A DNA stretch of 64,000 bases from Desulfobacter vibrioformis DSM 8776 (GTDB taxonomy: Bacteria; Desulfobacterota; Desulfobacteria; Desulfobacterales; Desulfobacteraceae), in contig NZ_JQKJ01000010.1 in the NCBI RefSeq assembly GCF_000745975.1, forward strand, positions 62,001 through 126,000, read 5' to 3'. A model generated the notes under the pieces. The model worked only from the letters and a program-made list of their open reading frames with translations, had not been told where the DNA came from and ran no database searches. The stretch's first letter is position 1. Each line of letters begins with the position of its first letter. Shown one piece after another: positions 36,236 to 44,431 of the stretch. Made by a program: the position numbers and the translations under genes.

Positions 36236-38446
36236 GTGAAACAGGTGACCGATTCTACCGAGTGTTTAAAGGAAAAAATCCTGATCGTTGATGATACCCC
36301 GGCCAATATCGATGTGCTGGGGGGCATTCTTGTCCGGGATTATGAGATCAGTGTGGCCATCAGCGGCCATATGGCACTGGATATTGTTTATTCCGGAGAA
36401 ACCCCGGACCTGATTCTGCTTGATATTATGATGCCGGAGATGGACGGCTACGAGGTGGCAAGGCGTTTGAAATCCGACCAGTCCACCAGCCACATTCCCA
36501 TTATTTTTGTCACCGCTAAAATTGATGAGGCAGATGAGGCTGTGGGGTTTGAGGCCGGGGCTGTGGATTACATCAGAAAACCGGTGAATGCGCCCATTAC
36601 CCTTGCCCGTATCAAATCCCAGCTCGAGCTGAAGCGGTACAGGGACCAGCTGGCCCGGATGGTGGAAAAGAAAACTGACCAGGTGAAACACTCCCAAAGA
36701 GCCCTGGTGGAAGAAAAACAAAAACTGACACAGGTGCAGGGGGATCTTGAGGAAAAGTCCGCCCAGGCCCATAAAACCCAGACCTATTTCAGGGAGCTGT
36801 TCATGAATTCTCCCTACGGCATCGTTTTGATCGGCAGGGATCAAAAAATACTTAACAGCAACAAAGGTTTTTTTGACCTGTTTGGATACGCCTATTCAGA
36901 ACTCAGTTATAATGAATTCCCGGCAAGCATGCTGGATGGCCGGTCCCAGGAAAAGATTGAAGATCTGGTGCAAAAGGCTTTGGAGGGCCGGACCGGCAAA
37001 ACAGAAACCGGGTGCCGCCATAAAAACGGATTTGACATCCAGGTATCGGCCCTGGCGTATCCGGTTAAAATCGACGGTGTTGTCCAGGCCGTGTTTGTCT
37101 TTTACGAAGACATTACCCAGCGAAAACTGTTCGAACAAAAACTGCACCACCAGGCATTCCATGATGCCCTGACCGGGATAGCCAACCGGCGGTATTTCAC
37201 AGAACAGCTTAACACCCTTCTGCAGATACAGAAAAAAAACTCAAGGTTCAGGTTCGCCGTTCTTCTCATTGATCTGGACCGGTTTAAAAATGTCAATGAC
37301 TCCCTGGGCCATCAGGCCGGAGACCAGCTTTTAAAACTGGTGGCTGAAAAGATCAAGCAGTGCCTGCGGAACAATGACCTGTTGGCCCGGCTGGGCGGGG
37401 ACGAGTTTGCCGTTCTGCTTTCCGATGTGGATTCCGACGAGCTGATCTCCGCCATTGCCGAACGGATTACAAAAGCGGCTGCATCTGCTTTCATGGTCAG
37501 CGGGCAGGAAGTCCGGATTTCCGCCAGTATCGGGGTGGTGACCCATACACAGGGGTATGATACAGCCGACAGTCTGATCCGGGACGCCGACCTTGCCATG
37601 TACCATGCCAAGGATTCGGGCAAAGCCCAGTTCCAATTTTTTTCCAGCCGGATGCACAAAAGCGCCCTGACTTGTCTTACCCTTGAAACCGAACTGAGAA
37701 AGGCCCTGGAGCGCCGGGAACTGGTATTATATTTTCAGCCCATCATAGATATCGCATCTGATACGCTGGAAGGATTTGAGGCCCTGATTCGCTGGCACCA
37801 TCCCAGCCGGGGCCTGGTTCCCCCGGACCAGTTTATCCCCATTGCCGAGGAGACCGGGCTGATTCTTCCCATAGGGGACTGGGTCATTCGGGAGGGATGC
37901 CGGAAACTGGTACAGATCAAGGAAGACACCGGACAGTTGCTGACCATGAATCTTAATGTCTCCATCAGGCAATTTCTGCAGAATGATTTTGTCGACAAGC
38001 TTAAATGCGAGATTTCAAACGCCGGGCTCACCCCCCAGAATATTAAACTTGAGTTCACGGAATCCCTGTTAATGAAATATACGCAGCAGGCTGTGAGAAA
38101 ACTGTATGCCCTGCGTGATCTTGGGGTCAAGCTGGCCATTGATGATTTCGGCACAGGCTACTCATCCCTGTCCTATTTGCAGCAGTTTCCCATTGACCAG
38201 ATCAAGATTGACCGCTCCTTTATCAACGCCATGGACAACAAAGAGGAGAGCCGGAAAATTGTTAAATCCATCCTGGCCCTGGCCAGATCCCTGAATATAT
38301 CCGCCGTGGCGGAAGGAGTGGAAACCCGGTCCCAGCTGGATCAACTGTCACATCTTTCCTGCGGCAGCGGCCAGGGTTATTTTATTGCCAAACCTATGCC
38401 CTGGGAGGATTTATACGATTTTATCGTGCAATATGGGAAAAAATAG
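36236..38446 (+). CDS. response regulator with REC-PAS-GGDEF-EAL domains
   Basis: 736 residues. Receiver domain 15-130 with phospho-acceptor D63 (LILLDIMMPEMDGYE), a coiled-coil linker, PAS ~185-300, GGDEF domain with intact G387-G-D-E-F391, and EAL domain from ~480 with E515-A-L517 plus DDFGTGYSSLSYL. Both synthesis and breakdown of cyclic di-GMP look possible; which one dominates cannot be told. It follows the hybrid kinase, so phosphorylation by that kinase is a reasonable inference. The start is GTG 36236 or GTG 36245; both have AGGAAAAGG upstream. Confidence 0.92.
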   Translation: MKQVTDSTECLKEKILIVDDTPANIDVLGGILVRDYEISVAISGHMALDIVYSGETPDLILLDIMMPEMDGYEVARRLKSDQSTSHIPIIFVTAKIDEADEAVGFEAGAVDYIRKPVNAPITLARIKSQLELKRYRDQLARMVEKKTDQVKHSQRALVEEKQKLTQVQGDLEEKSAQAHKTQTYFRELFMNSPYGIVLIGRDQKILNSNKGFFDLFGYAYSELSYNEFPASMLDGRSQEKIEDLVQKALEGRTGKTETGCRHKNGFDIQVSALAYPVKIDGVVQAVFVFYEDITQRKLFEQKLHHQAFHDALTGIANRRYFTEQLNTLLQIQKKNSRFRFAVLLIDLDRFKNVNDSLGHQAGDQLLKLVAEKIKQCLRNNDLLARLGGDEFAVLLSDVDSDELISAIAERITKAAASAFMVSGQEVRISASIGVVTHTQGYDTADSLIRDADLAMYHAKDSGKAQFQFFSSRMHKSALTCLTLETELRKALERRELVLYFQPIIDIASDTLEGFEALIRWHHPSRGLVPPDQFIPIAEETGLILPIGDWVIREGCRKLVQIKEDTGQLLTMNLNVSIRQFLQNDFVDKLKCEISNAGLTPQNIKLEFTESLLMKYTQQAVRKLYALRDLGVKLAIDDFGTGYSSLSYLQQFPIDQIKIDRSFINAMDNKEESRKIVKSILALARSLNISAVAEGVETRSQLDQLSHLSCGSGQGYFIAKPMPWEDLYDFIVQYGKK

Positions 38447-38513
38447 CAACCGCAGATATTTTTCCGGGGGATCTGCGTAATGCTTTTGGGGGCCGGTTCA
38501 GGACCCATGCAGG
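38447..38513. terminator. weak hairpin between convergent genes
   Basis: CGCAGAT (38451-38457) and ATCTGCG (38471-38477) form a seven-base stem followed by a short T-containing stretch. It lies between the GGDEF-EAL and ktrA genes. Confidence 0.35.
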
Positions 38514-39176
38514 CTATTTCTGGGTAGCGGTTTTCAGGGTATCCAACCCTTTCTCCGGTCCGAGCAGAATCAGGATATCGCCCTGGTTCAGAACGTGATC
38601 GGCCTGGGGGGAGAACCGTGTATTCCCGGCGTCCAGGCCTTTTATCGCAACGACCTGAACACCGTATTTATTGGTCAGGTTGATCTGTTTAAGACTTTTG
38701 CCCATAAATTTTTCAGGCACGGCCAGTTCAATGATGCCATACCCTTCCATAAACGGCAGATAATCTATGAGGCTGGGGTTGTCCAGTTTTTTCGCCATGG
38801 ACAGGGCTGTGTCTTTTTCCGGGAAGATAATCTCTTTGACACCCAGCTTTTCCAAAACTTTTTTGTGGGGATCACTGATGGCTTTGGCCACAATATGCGG
38901 GATGCCAAGTTCCTGAAGGTTGAGCACCGCAAGGATGGAATCCCCGAGTACGGAACCAATGCCCACCACGGCTGTATCCACATTTTTGATGCCAAACTCT
39001 TTGAGGGTGGCCGCATCCGTGGCATCCGCAACCACCGCCTGGGTGACATGGTCTTTAATGGATTGTACCAGGACAGGGCTTTTATCTATGGCCATGACAT
39101 CATGGCCCTTGCGGTATAAATGGGTGGCCAGGTGAAATCCGAAATTTCCCAGGCCGATAATCAGAAACTGTTTCAT
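38514..39176 (-). CDS. ktrA: potassium uptake regulatory subunit KtrA/TrkA (RCK)
   Basis: 220 residues: an N-terminal Rossmann RCK_N domain (LIIGLGNFGFHLATHL, with the acidic AIDKSP for the nucleotide ribose) and a C-terminal RCK_C domain (~135-220). Single-RCK length fits KtrA rather than the double-domain TrkA. Forms a cytoplasmic ring that gates the KtrB pore by ATP/ADP or NAD(H). The pore gene lies just upstream on the same strand, separated by a ~100-base tandem repeat. GAAAGGGG precedes ATG 39176. Confidence 0.92.
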   Translation of the reverse strand: MKQFLIIGLGNFGFHLATHLYRKGHDVMAIDKSPVLVQSIKDHVTQAVVADATDAATLKEFGIKNVDTAVVGIGSVLGDSILAVLNLQELGIPHIVAKAISDPHKKVLEKLGVKEIIFPEKDTALSMAKKLDNPSLIDYLPFMEGYGIIELAVPEKFMGKSLKQINLTNKYGVQVVAIKGLDAGNTRFSPQADHVLNQGDILILLGPEKGLDTLKTATQK

Positions 39177-39185
39177 ATACCCCTT

Positions 39186-39293
39186 TCTTCAACCAATCGC
39201 TATTCTTTCAACCGATCATATTTTTTTAACCGATCACTATTCTTTCAACCGATCATATTTTTTCAACCGACATATTTTTTTAACCGATCATTA
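39186..39293. repeat. degenerate tandem repeat between ktrB and ktrA
   Basis: About six units of 17-20 bases. Read on the minus strand the unit is TGATCGGTTGAAAGAATAG or TGATCGGTTAAAAAAATA. The last unit includes the ATGATCGGTTAA 3' end of ktrB, so the array appears to have grown from the end of that gene. Confidence 0.85.
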
Positions 39294-40665
39294 TATTTTC
39301 CTGGGCATAGGAAAATTTACTTGGTTTGCCTTTTCTGCTGACTGCCATGGCAATGCCCATGGGGCCTAAGCGCCCGATGAACATGATACATATAATAATC
39401 AGTTTGCCAATCCCTGAAAATCCGGACGTAATACCGGTGGACAGACCCACGGTGCCAAAGGCACTGACCACCTCATAGAGAATCTCAAGAAAGGCACCCC
39501 GGGTCTGAATATGGGAGACATCGCCGATCTCCGTCTGCTGGAGCAGCACCACGCCGATGACAATCACCAGCATACTGATGAGAATCAGGCTCACCGCCTT
39601 TGTTATACTGGCATCAGACACCCTGCGGTAAAAAATATGGGGATACTCCTGTCCCCGGAATCTGGAATATCCCAGGATGGCGATGGCAGATACGGTGGTC
39701 ACCTTAACCCCGCCGCCGCAGGAGCCGGGGGCTGTGCCCACAAACATCAGAAGAATGCTGATAAAAAGCGTTTCATTGGTCAGGCTGCCAATGTCAAGGG
39801 TATTAAACCCGGCTGTACGGGTGTTTACGGCCTGGAAAAAAGAGGCCAGAAATTTGGCATGCAGGGGCAGCGTTTTAAGGGTGTTGGACCATTCCAGAAT
39901 AAAAAATAACAGGGTGCTGCCGGCCAGCAGAATCAAAGTGGCAGTCAGCGTAAGCCGTGTGTGCAGACTGAGTTTTGACCAGCAGCGTTTTGAAAATGAA
40001 AATTTTTGCCGGATTTCCGCCATGACAATAAACCCGATCCCGCCAGTGATAATGAGAAAGCAGATATCAAGGTTGATCAGCCAGCCGCCGCCATACCGGG
40101 TAAAGCTGTCCGGAAACAGAGAAAAACCGGCGTTGCAGAATGCGCTGACCGAATGGAATGCCGCATAGCAGATGGCCTGGTCCACAGGAAAGCTGCAAAG
40201 AAAATCCGGCAGCATCAATGCCGCGCCGATCAGCTCAATGACAAATGTAAAGATCAGTATTTCTTTGACCAGTGAATATACGTTTTTTCCCTGGCCGTAA
40301 CTGTAAGTATCCGAGAGCATCTGCCAGCCGGTCATGCCCACCCGTTTGCCAAGGGTGAGCAGGAACATGGTGGACAAAACCATGATGCCGATGCCGCCGG
40401 CCTGGATCAGCACCATGATCACTGCTTTGCCGAAAAAGGTGAAGGTGGAAGCTGTGTCCACCACGACAAGCCCTGTGACGCACACGGCGGAAGCTGATGT
40501 GAAAAGCGCATCAATAAAGCCCAGATGTCCTTTTTCAGTGGATGCAGGCAAAAGGAGCAAAAACGCGCCAAGCAGTATCAACACGGCATAGCTGAGCATG
40601 GAGACCCGGCCCGGGGACAGCACCTTCCCTTTCCGGGTGGGCTCCTTACGGTGCAGCAACGTCAT
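39280..40665 (-). CDS. ktrB: potassium uptake channel subunit KtrB/TrkH
   Basis: 461 residues with the four-fold M1-P-M2 design. Pore loops with the selectivity glycines are TSASAVCVTGLVV near 57, SVSAFCNAGFSLF near 170, VNTRTAGFNT near 285 and SAFGTVGLSTG near 405. Takes up K+ with Na+ coupling and works with the KtrA ring encoded downstream. The C-terminal codons form part of the tandem repeat. This size is nearer KtrB than E. coli TrkH. Confidence 0.93.
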   Translation of the reverse strand: MTLLHRKEPTRKGKVLSPGRVSMLSYAVLILLGAFLLLLPASTEKGHLGFIDALFTSASAVCVTGLVVVDTASTFTFFGKAVIMVLIQAGGIGIMVLSTMFLLTLGKRVGMTGWQMLSDTYSYGQGKNVYSLVKEILIFTFVIELIGAALMLPDFLCSFPVDQAICYAAFHSVSAFCNAGFSLFPDSFTRYGGGWLINLDICFLIITGGIGFIVMAEIRQKFSFSKRCWSKLSLHTRLTLTATLILLAGSTLLFFILEWSNTLKTLPLHAKFLASFFQAVNTRTAGFNTLDIGSLTNETLFISILLMFVGTAPGSCGGGVKVTTVSAIAILGYSRFRGQEYPHIFYRRVSDASITKAVSLILISMLVIVIGVVLLQQTEIGDVSHIQTRGAFLEILYEVVSAFGTVGLSTGITSGFSGIGKLIIICIMFIGRLGPMGIAMAVSRKGKPSKFSYAQENIMIG

Positions 40666-40834
40666 ATTCAGCCCAAATTGCGTTTTTAAAGAAATGAAAA
40701 TCCATAATCATCCGGATGAACACTGCCTATAAAAATTAATCCGGCACTGTCTTTGGTTCGTTCATTTGCAAGACAGCACCGGAAACCATTGGCCCCAATA
40801 TTACGCTGCCAGCCCATGAAAATCAAACTTCATT

Positions 40835-40859
40835 GACAATGCGGGGCTAAAATGGGCGC
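40835..40859 (-). repeat. dispersed 25-base motif, copy 2
   Basis: Exact reverse complement of 17461-17485; seven bases past the stop of the nitroreductase gene and in the same relative direction as copy 1 downstream of the HD-GYP gene. Confidence 0.75.
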
Positions 40860-40866
40860 TTCAGGG

Positions 40867-41493
40867 TTAAAAGTCAACGACGATTTCTTCATAGGTCTTC
40901 CGCCATTTAGGTGGATCAAGTACAAGCCCGGATTTTTTGTATCCCACGGCAAGCAGCATTGTAATCCAGTATCTGTCAGGGATATTGAATGCTTTTTTTA
41001 CGCCTTCATGGTCAAATCCGTCCATGGGATGGGAATCAAGGCCTAAACTCACAGCGGCATACATCAGGCTCATGGCAAAGAATCCCGCGTTTTTGGCAGC
41101 AAAGGCCAGGTTGGCATCCGGGCTCCAGTTGTATAAGGAATTTGTGGCGTTTAGGAACCAATCCCGTTGCGTCTCGGGCATACCAATTTTGACCATCTCC
41201 TGCCAGGTCCGTTCAAATCCGGGATGGCCCTGTTTCCATCCTTCTTTATCTGCCAGCACAATCATGATGACCGGGGCTTCAACGATTTTGGGCTGGTCCC
41301 AGGCCAGGGCTTTGAGCTGTTCCTTTTGCTCCCTGTTTTGAAGAACCATCAGGTTCCAGGGCTGGAGATTGAAGCTGGAAGGTGTATGACTGGCCAGTTC
41401 CACCATTTTTTTGATCTTTTCCCGGGGAACCTCTTTTTCAGGGTCAAAAAAGTTAATGGACCGTCTGTTTTCAGTAATCTGCTCAAAATTCAT
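40867..41493 (-). CDS. nitroreductase-family FMN protein
   Basis: 208 residues. N-terminal RRSINFFDPEKEV and the conserved ELASHTPSSFNLQPWNLMVL and QNREQKEQLKALAW stretches are typical of NfsB/YdjA-like FMN reductases; MLLAVGYKK near the C-terminus contacts FMN. Reduces nitro- or quinone-like compounds with NAD(P)H; the true substrate is unknown. Single gene on the minus strand between a thioesterase and ktrB. Confidence 0.9.
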   Translation of the reverse strand: MNFEQITENRRSINFFDPEKEVPREKIKKMVELASHTPSSFNLQPWNLMVLQNREQKEQLKALAWDQPKIVEAPVIMIVLADKEGWKQGHPGFERTWQEMVKIGMPETQRDWFLNATNSLYNWSPDANLAFAAKNAGFFAMSLMYAAVSLGLDSHPMDGFDHEGVKKAFNIPDRYWITMLLAVGYKKSGLVLDPPKWRKTYEEIVVDF

Positions 41494-41600
41494 AATATTT
41501 CCCTATCTCCTGTTTCTTTTGAAGATTACATGCTTTTAATTACCCAAAACTTACTTTATGGGCATCATGCCCGGTAACACTGAAACATATACCAACTGTT

Positions 41601-41996
41601 TTACTTTTTGGGAATTTGCCTTTTCTTGTGGTTTTCATCAATGGCAACATACACAAATCGCGCTTCCGTAACTTGATAACGCGCCACACCGCAGGCGTTA
41701 AGTATGGGCTTGACCCACACTTCCAACTTCACTGTAATTGAGGTATTCCCTATCTTTTCCACGTAACCATAACAACAAAAGATATCGCCCACCTGAATGG
41801 GCTCGATAAACTTCATACCTTCCACGGCAATGGTCACCACACGTCCGCACGTCGCCTCCTTGGCCAGGATGCTCCCTGCAATATCCATCTGGGACATGAC
41901 CCACCCCCCAAAAATATCTCCGTTTGGGTTGGTATCTGCCGGCATTGTCTGGGTCCGGAGAAGCAGGTCTCCCTGTGGCTGTTTTTTATCTTCCAT
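41601..41996 (-). CDS. acyl-CoA thioesterase (YciA-like hotdog fold)
   Basis: 131 residues, a single hotdog domain. TMPADTNPNGDIFGGWVMSQMD contains the N-G-D-I-F-G-G motif with the catalytic Asp, and VTIAVEGMKFIEPIQVGD follows as in YciA/ACOT proteins. Hydrolyses short to medium acyl-CoA esters in the cytoplasm, releasing CoA. Monocistronic. The physiological substrate is unknown. Confidence 0.9.
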   Translation of the reverse strand: MEDKKQPQGDLLLRTQTMPADTNPNGDIFGGWVMSQMDIAGSILAKEATCGRVVTIAVEGMKFIEPIQVGDIFCCYGYVEKIGNTSITVKLEVWVKPILNACGVARYQVTEARFVYVAIDENHKKRQIPKK

Positions 41997-42104
41997 GAAT
42001 ACCCTCTCTGATTAATTATGATCACTGTTTAAATTATATTCTATCTTGTGCGGGTGAAATGAAATAAGATCCTATATAAACCATATTTGATCAAGGGATC
42101 AATA

Positions 42105-42159
42105 GTAGACTTGTCAGGGGTAGACTTGTCAGGAGTAGACTTGTCAGGAAATCCTGACA
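42105..42159. repeat. 15-bp tandem triplet ending in a palindrome
   Basis: Three copies of GTAGACTTGTCAGG(G/A) at 42105, 42120 and 42135. The last runs into TGTCAGGA-AA-TCCTGACA (42142-42159), a perfect eight-base-arm palindrome. It ends about 90 bases before the antitoxin gene and could be its operator region. Confidence 0.8.
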
Positions 42160-42246
42160 CAAAGGGCTACCTGATCAATCTGTTGTTCTAAATGTTGACA
42201 TTCCCTCTGAAGACAACTGTATGTCTGTACAATAAAAGGAGGTATT

Positions 42247-42525
42247 ATGCCAATACAAACTACATACACCCAAGCCAGGGCAAGTTTAGCGTCCTTGATG
42301 GATGAGGTTACGGCAAATAGAGAAGTCGTCATTATTCAGCGCCGTGGATGCGAAGATGTCGCCATGATAAGTGCAGACGAGCTTTCAGGTATCCTTGAAA
42401 CAGTGCATCTTCTTCGCTCCCCTAAAAATGCCAAGCGACTCCTGACGACACTCAATAGGGTAAAAAAAGGCTCTGGTATCTCACAGACAATCGATGACCT
42501 TCGCGCTGAGATCGATTTTGAGTAA
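42247..42525 (+). CDS. YefM/Phd-family antitoxin
   Basis: 92 residues. The N-terminal Phd/YefM DNA-binding fold is clear (TTYTQARASLASLMDEVTAN, VVIIQRRGCEDVAMISADEL), and the C-terminal region is the disordered toxin-binding tail. AAGGAGG precedes ATG 42247. Normally it neutralises a RelE/YoeB-type RNase and represses its own promoter. Here the following toxin frame is cut short, so this may be a solitary antitoxin or may act on a toxin elsewhere. Typical AT-rich accessory gene. Confidence 0.88.
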   Translation: MPIQTTYTQARASLASLMDEVTANREVVIIQRRGCEDVAMISADELSGILETVHLLRSPKNAKRLLTTLNRVKKGSGISQTIDDLRAEIDFE

Positions 42526-42679
42526 AAAAGCATCCAGTGTAAAAACGCAAAAAGAGTCTGTATTCCAACCTGAATTTAGAGATGATTTGAAATCTTGGGT
42601 TGAAACTGACCGAAAAACAGCGCTTCGTATCTTTCAGTTGATAGAATCGGTAATGCGGGATCCTTTTCAGGGAAGATGA
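42518..42679 (+). pseudogene. truncated YoeB-like toxin remnant
   Basis: From TTG 42518 (overlapping the antitoxin end) the frame gives about 53 residues: FQPEFRDDLKSWVETDRKTA, then IFQLIESVMRDPFQGR, then TGA. In YoeB the matching part (WETDKRIVKKINELIKD..PFEGKGKPEPLK) continues for ~40 more residues with the catalytic Glu, Arg and C-terminal His-Tyr. Those are missing and I do not find them in another frame downstream. The toxin is therefore probably inactive. The call rests on similarity remembered by eye. Confidence 0.7.
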
Positions 42680-42869
42680 TGATGGTACCGCCTGGGCCGT
42701 GATAACAGGGATTCTGACTTGACCGCCGGAAAAACATCTGAAATGATAACCTGATGTTATGATCCTTGGCAGCTCCCGAGGTACAGATTGTAAGGGAGCC
42801 CATAATTCCCGTAACCGACACAACAGATCCGCCCCTTCCTGAGTAAGGGACGAAAGAAGGATTTAAGAA

Positions 42870-44261
42870 ATGGCGAACCGAACCGAACATGATACCATGG
42901 GCCCAATCCAGGTGCCCGCAGACGCATTATGGGGTGCCCAGACCGAACGCAGCCGTCAGAATTTTACCATTGGCCGGGAGTTGATGCCCCGGGCCCTGAT
43001 CCATGCCTATGCACGGCTTAAAAAAGCCTGTGCAGCCGTCAACAGACAAATGGGGCTGCTGGATGACCACCGGGCAGATCTGATTATCCGGGTCTGCGAT
43101 GAAATCCTGAACGGCGACCACGACAGCCAGTTTCCCCTTCACGTCTGGCAGACCGGCTCCGGCACCCAGACCAATATGAATTTAAATGAGGTCATTGCCA
43201 ACCGGGCCGCCCTGCTTGACGGCAGGCAACTGGATGATACCAGGCCCATCCACCCCAATGACCATGTGAACAAATCCCAAAGCTCCAATGATACATTCCC
43301 GGCTGCCATGCATATCGCAGCGGTGTTTGAGATCCATGACACCCTGCTTCCCGCAGTTGACCGCATGCGTCTCACCCTTGAAGAGAAATCCCGTAAGTTT
43401 TCACAGATCATTAAAATCGGCCGCACCCATCTCCAGGATGCCACCCCGCTGACACTTGGCCAGGAGATCAGCGGCTGGGAAGCCATGGTCCGGAGCAGCC
43501 GGGACCAGATTTTACAAGCCCTGGAAACACTCTATCCCCTGGCCATTGGCGGAACAGCGGTGGGGACAGGCCTGAATGCGCCCCAGGGGTTCGGCAAAGC
43601 CGTGGCAGAAGAACTTGCCGGGTCAACCGGCCATCCGTTCAAACAGATCAAAAACACCTTCCATGGCCTTACCGGACATGACCAGATCGTGTTCACCAGT
43701 GGCGCACTCAAAGGACTGGCTGCCAATCTGATGAAAATCGCCAATGACGTCCGGTGGCTTGCCAGCGGTCCCAGGTGCGGCATCGGAGAACTGAATATCC
43801 CGGCCAATGAGCCGGGCAGCTCCATCATGCCCGGAAAAATAAATCCCACCCAGGCAGAAGCCGCCACCATGGTGGCCTGCCAGGTCATGGGAAACGATGC
43901 GGCCATCGGCTTTGCCGCCAGCCAGGGAAACTTTGAACTAAATGTATTTAAACCGGTTATCATCCATAACCTGCTCCAATCCGTTACCCTTCTGGCCGGC
44001 ACCCTCTCCTCGTTCACATCCCATTGCCTGGCCGGGATTGCCCCAAACATCCCGGTGATTGAACGCCACCTGAAAAACTCCCTGATGCTGGTCACGGCAC
44101 TGGCCCCGCACATCGGATATGACAATGCGGCCCGGATCGCCAAAAAAGCGCTCCGGGACGGCATGACCTTAAAAGAGGCAGCCGCAGAACTGGGCCTGGT
44201 CCAGCCCGGGCAATTTGATGAATGGGTCACCCCCGAAACCATGATTCTGGGACAAAAGTAA
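42870..44261 (+). CDS. fumC: class II fumarate hydratase
   Basis: 463 residues. Interconverts fumarate and malate without an iron-sulfur cluster. The signature [13 protein letters not shown] (~316-328) carries the catalytic serine loop; [26 protein letters not shown] and [18 protein letters not shown] are the other conserved blocks. AAGGATTTAAGAA lies before ATG 42870. Likely serves the TCA cycle with aconitase and the CoA-transferase in this window, although these genes are far apart. It follows the antitoxin remnant region with about 190 bases of non-coding sequence between. Confidence 0.95.
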   Translation: MANRTEHDTMGPIQVPADALWGAQTERSRQNFTIGRELMPRALIHAYARLKKACAAVNRQMGLLDDHRADLIIRVCDEILNGDHDSQFPLHVWQTGSGTQTNMNLNEVIANRAALLDGRQLDDTRPIHPNDHVNKSQSSNDTFPAAMHIAAVFEIHDTLLPAVDRMRLTLEEKSRKFSQIIKIGRTHLQDATPLTLGQEISGWEAMVRSSRDQILQALETLYPLAIGGTAVGTGLNAPQGFGKAVAEELAGSTGHPFKQIKNTFHGLTGHDQIVFTSGALKGLAANLMKIANDVRWLASGPRCGIGELNIPANEPGSSIMPGKINPTQAEAATMVACQVMGNDAAIGFAASQGNFELNVFKPVIIHNLLQSVTLLAGTLSSFTSHCLAGIAPNIPVIERHLKNSLMLVTALAPHIGYDNAARIAKKALRDGMTLKEAAAELGLVQPGQFDEWVTPETMILGQK

Positions 44262-44431
44262 CTTTTGAAAAAAACAGTTCAGCAAAATATAAAAATCATG
44301 TATATTCAACCTCTTTTTAAAAGTGAAAATTCCAGAAATATCATGGGTATCATTATAATTAGTAATATTGATAAATTACAACGGGCTGGCCCTGGACACC
44401 ATCCGGGCGGTTTTGGAACATGGAGTGGAAA

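Noticed and set aside
39186-39293. Possible CRISPR-like array
   Set aside because: Units are directly adjacent and degenerate with no unique spacers; it is a simple tandem repeat.
42680-42869. Remaining C-terminal half of the YoeB-like toxin
   Set aside because: No frame here gives the expected GKGKPEPLK..RYHY text, so a simple frameshift is not supported.
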